7,334 nucleotides of DNA from Planctomycetota bacterium. GTDB taxonomy: Bacteria > Planctomycetota > UBA1135 > UBA2386. The DNA lies in the NCBI GenBank assembly GCA_947455805.1, contig CANGSN010000144.1, forward strand, positions 1 to 7,334, read 5' to 3'. Both the position numbers and the translations under genes were made by a program. Shown in pieces: positions 5,164 through 7,334 of the stretch. Position 1 is the first letter of the stretch; each line of letters opens with the position of its first letter. Under the pieces are notes generated by a model. It saw nothing but the letters and a program-made list of their open reading frames with translations, was not told the DNA's origin and did no database searches.

Positions 5164-6749
5164 CAAGAGTGGGCCTGCGCCGGGTTATCGGCTGTGCGAT
5201 CAGCATTGCGGTCGTCGCGTGGGTCGCTGCGATCTTTCCGCTCGTTGGTGTCCTCCCTGTATCGGACCCAGCGAGTGGACTGCCGGCGCCTGCTGACGGT
5301 TCATTGGCGCACAACAGTAGGCCTTCGGTCAGCGCAGATCTTGACCGAACAGGCATGCACGCGCCGGACAGCTCGGCTCTCGACAGCGGTCTGACCATTT
5401 CCGTCTGTCGGCAGGGTGGATCGAGCATTCCTGGGGCGAAAGTGAGCATCTCTCGTCTGTCGGCGGGGGGCCGCGAGTGCATTTTCTCCGGGGCTACAGA
5501 TGCTGATGGGATCTTGGGTGTTGTGAGTGTTCCGAGCGAAGCCTGCTCGGTCCTGATCTCTGCGCCGGGTTTCCTGCCTTGGTTCCGCGAGGCTGCGGTC
5601 TCGGGTGATACGAGAAGGCTCGATGTCACCATGGATTCAGGCTTGGGGTTGTCTGGGGTCGTGCTCGCTGGTGACAGGCCGCTCGCTGGCACAACCGTTC
5701 GTTTGGTGGCCAATCCCAGAGGGCGGTGGCCCACGGCAGAGTTCCTTTCGGGATCTGTCTGGCCGCAGAGTGGCCGAGTTGCCCTGGTTCCCGATTCGCA
5801 CATTTCCGATGTATCCGTGCCGACGGACGAGGATGGAGTCTTTGAGTTTCGAGGCCTAGACCCCTTGTGGCAATGCGTCCTCGCGGTCGACGATGCGAAA
5901 TGGCTGGCTTCTCCGCCTTTCCTGCTGGTGAGGCCCGGACAGCATGACTTGAGAATCGTGGTCGATACGGCCACGACTCTGCAGTTCCGAGTTCAGGCCG
6001 TCGGCGATGGTGTGGGAGCCCCCCCAAGCGGAATGAAAGACCTTCTCGTTTCCGTCCGCGACGGTTCTGGTGATTCGCGCTCGTTCGCCACGTCCATGGA
6101 GGGTGGCCTCGGATTCCTGCGGTTTGTTCCGCCGACGACCTGGTCAGGATCGCTGACTTGCCAGGCCGTTGCTCGTGCAGGCGACTGGATGGCAGCTGCT
6201 GCGCCTGTCTCGGTGCCAATAGGGGCGACTTCGTGGATTGAGTTGTCACCTGCAACCGACCCCGTTGGGTGGTGCGTCATTCTCGATCCAGAATGGGCAG
6301 ACGGAAGCCTCTGCGAGGAAGGCGTGAGCGTGCGTGCCTATGCCGACGCGGGGCAGCCGATCCGAGTCAGCGTTTCGCGCGCCCATCCGCAGGGGTACCT
6401 GATACGGGCGGACTCGCGACCCCTCAGGCTCCAGTGGCTTGCCAAGGATTGCCTACGGGAGTGGCGTGATGCTCCTGTGGTCGACGTAGCTATTGCGCCG
6501 GTGGGTAGCAGGATCCGCTCATCGATGCCGGTCGGGGCCGATCTCCTGGTCACGGTTCCTGACGTCTCTACCCAGGTGCTCCTCGAAGGGCCCTTCGGTG
6601 CCCTAAGTTTGACCGTGAATCGGACAATGCGTTTCCGCTCGGTGGTTTCTGGCGACTACTCGGCCAAGGCAGATCTGGGGGGAACTTCGGTCCGGCGCTC
6701 CGTTTCTGTAGCTGGATCGGGGTCCTCCCATCTCAACTTCCTGCACTGA
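5160..6749 (+). CDS. Membrane-anchored protein with two carboxypeptidase-regulatory-like (Ig-fold) domains
   Basis: This 529-residue protein begins at a GTG overlapping the stop of the small secreted protein, so translation is probably coupled. Basic residues R3, R7 and R8 precede a hydrophobic helix at about 9-34, which acts as a signal anchor or signal peptide. Residues 35-76 form an S/P/A/D-rich linker. The first CarboxypepD_reg-like domain spans about 78-158: IPGAKVSI at 90-97, the turn TDADGILG at 113-120 and SAPGFLPW at 134-141. The second spans about 163-270: LSGVVLAGDRPLAGTTVRL at 164-182, TDEDGVFEFRGLD at 222-234. In known proteins these beta-sandwich modules are structural or binding units, not enzymes. 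Residues 271-529 are beta-rich with regular hydrophobic alternation but no recognised motif. No LPxTG or porin-like end is seen. Codons 87-128 have A or T in the third position in 17 of 42 cases, far more than the aldolase, which suggests recent acquisition or weak selection. It probably works outside the inner membrane with its small neighbour; the role is unknown. Confidence 0.8.
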   Translation: MTRVGLRRVIGCAISIAVVAWVAAIFPLVGVLPVSDPASGLPAPADGSLAHNSRPSVSADLDRTGMHAPDSSALDSGLTISVCRQGGSSIPGAKVSISRLSAGGRECIFSGATDADGILGVVSVPSEACSVLISAPGFLPWFREAAVSGDTRRLDVTMDSGLGLSGVVLAGDRPLAGTTVRLVANPRGRWPTAEFLSGSVWPQSGRVALVPDSHISDVSVPTDEDGVFEFRGLDPLWQCVLAVDDAKWLASPPFLLVRPGQHDLRIVVDTATTLQFRVQAVGDGVGAPPSGMKDLLVSVRDGSGDSRSFATSMEGGLGFLRFVPPTTWSGSLTCQAVARAGDWMAAAAPVSVPIGATSWIELSPATDPVGWCVILDPEWADGSLCEEGVSVRAYADAGQPIRVSVSRAHPQGYLIRADSRPLRLQWLAKDCLREWRDAPVVDVAIAPVGSRIRSSMPVGADLLVTVPDVSTQVLLEGPFGALSLTVNRTMRFRSVVSGDYSAKADLGGTSVRRSVSVAGSGSSHLNFLH

Positions 6750-6782
6750 TCGGACCGCCAGCTGGGCAGTCGGGTCCATGCG

Positions 6783-7334
6783 TCACTCGGTGGTGACGAA
6801 CAGCCGGTCGTAGCTGTCGAGCAGCACCGAAAGCTCGCGCAGGCTCGCGTCGTCGCGCGCGATCGCCGGCACTTCGCTGCACGCCAGCAGCCGTCTCCGC
6901 ACCGCCTGCAGCGCCGCCGCGTCGCCGCGCAGGCGCAGCTCCGCGTAGCCGTTCGCGATCGGCAGCGGGGCGCGCTGCAGGTGCTCGGCGATGTTGACGC
7001 GGAAGCGCTGGTGCGTGCCGTACGGCGTCAGCCCGAACGCCACCGGCCGTTCTTCGAGCGGATCGGCCCACGGCGTCCAGTGGCCGAGCTGCAGCTCGAG
7101 GTCCGGCAGGCCGAGCTCCGGCTGCACCTGCGCCAGCTCGTAAGCGGCGAACAGGTGCGCGTAGAACGGATTCGGCGCGAGCCGCCCGACGCGCAGCGCG
7201 TGCGCATGGGCGAGGAACGCGCCTTCGCCGGCGAAGGCGTCGTGCGGCCGCAGCTTGCTGCCGTGGTCGACGCCGCCGAGCAGCAGCGCGTCGACGTTCG
7301 CCCCGGTCGGCATTTCGCCGCGGGCCAGCGCGCG
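6783..7334 (-). CDS. C-terminal part of an unidentified protein (runs off right edge)
   Basis: The minus-strand frame ends at TGA (6783-6785) and is open to the window edge. It starts with RALARGE, which precedes the ATG at 7313, so 183 codons are visible and the true start probably lies outside. The composition returns to the strong G/C third-position bias of the left half, supporting real coding. Visible segments include GANVDALLLGGVDHGSKLRPHD, LAHAHALRVGRLAPNPFYAHLF, HWTPWADPLEERPVAFGLTP, and a C-terminal helix ELSVLLDSYDRLFVTT. There is no transmembrane segment in this part. I do not recognise the family. The gene converges on 5160-6749 with only 33 nt between the stops. A 5-bp inverted repeat (GGACC 6752-6756, GGTCC 6773-6777) in the gap is too weak to call a terminator. 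Confidence 0.65.
   Translation of the reverse strand, partial: RALARGEMPTGANVDALLLGGVDHGSKLRPHDAFAGEGAFLAHAHALRVGRLAPNPFYAHLFAAYELAQVQPELGLPDLELQLGHWTPWADPLEERPVAFGLTPYGTHQRFRVNIAEHLQRAPLPIANGYAELRLRGDAAALQAVRRRLLACSEVPAIARDDASLRELSVLLDSYDRLFVTTE

Noticed and set aside
6019..6025. Second C7 run as another frameshift
   Set aside because: The translation on both sides of the run stays in one frame with the same character (RVQAVGDGVGAPPSGMKDLL), so no break is indicated.
5150..6255. Minus-strand frames opposite the Ig-fold protein (5150-5974, 5626-6255)
   Set aside because: They have low-complexity S/R/P/T-rich products with no start signals. The plus-strand frame carries two recognisable domains.
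6750..6782. Bidirectional terminator between the convergent genes
   Set aside because: There is only a 5-bp inverted repeat with a 16-nt spacer and no T-tract on either strand.
6783..7334. Matrixin-like metalloprotease reading of the right-edge gene (LAHA and LFAAYELAQ segments)
   Set aside because: The resemblance is to short motifs only. The HExxHxxGxxH zinc site of metzincins is absent, and the order and spacing do not fit.

Overview
This 7.3 kb window is bacterial, with very high GC and strong G/C third-position bias over most of its length. The gene content suggests a Planctomycetota-like chromosome: a large exported protein with a planctomycete-style 'DPxxxxAR..LGf...GxW' repeat unit and a CAP domain, a DhnA-type class I aldolase, a lone ECF-type sigma factor, and few Shine-Dalgarno sequences. 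The assignment is inferred from protein style, not from a marker gene.

Layout: (1) 1-43, minus strand: the first 14 codons of a gene that runs off the left edge and starts with a hydrophobic segment. (2) 44-207: a divergent intergenic region. (3) 208-2763, plus: an 851-aa exported protein joining a degenerate peptidase-MA/gluzincin-like region to a CAP/SCP domain, followed by a clear hairpin terminator (2804-2834). (4) 2976-3896, plus: class I fructose-bisphosphate aldolase. (5) 3923-4543, plus: an ECF-like sigma factor 26 nt behind the aldolase, with a small perfect hairpin in the gap. (6) 4544-4793: non-coding, with a weak promoter, a GGGCCC-rich hairpin and a good ribosome binding site. 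(7) 4794-5093, extended to 5163 if one base is skipped: a small secreted protein interrupted at a run of seven C. (8) 5160-6749, plus: a membrane-anchored protein with two carboxypeptidase-regulatory-like (Ig-fold) domains. (9) 6783-7334, minus: the C-terminal part of an unidentified gene running off the right edge.

The most interesting part is 4544-6749. This two-gene cassette has visibly relaxed third-position composition compared with both flanks, so it looks either foreign or under different selection. As read, the small secreted protein stops at 5093. Skipping one base in the C7 tract opens a plausible beta-rich continuation that ends at 5163, and that stop overlaps the GTG start of the next gene (GTGA). 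This makes a simple frameshift in a real two-gene operon the most likely reading: a sequencing error, a recent mutation, or slippage at the tract. The second notable item is the 851-aa protein, whose protease-like half keeps the fold signals but lacks the HExxH zinc site.

No tRNA, rRNA, CRISPR array, insertion sequence or attachment site was seen.
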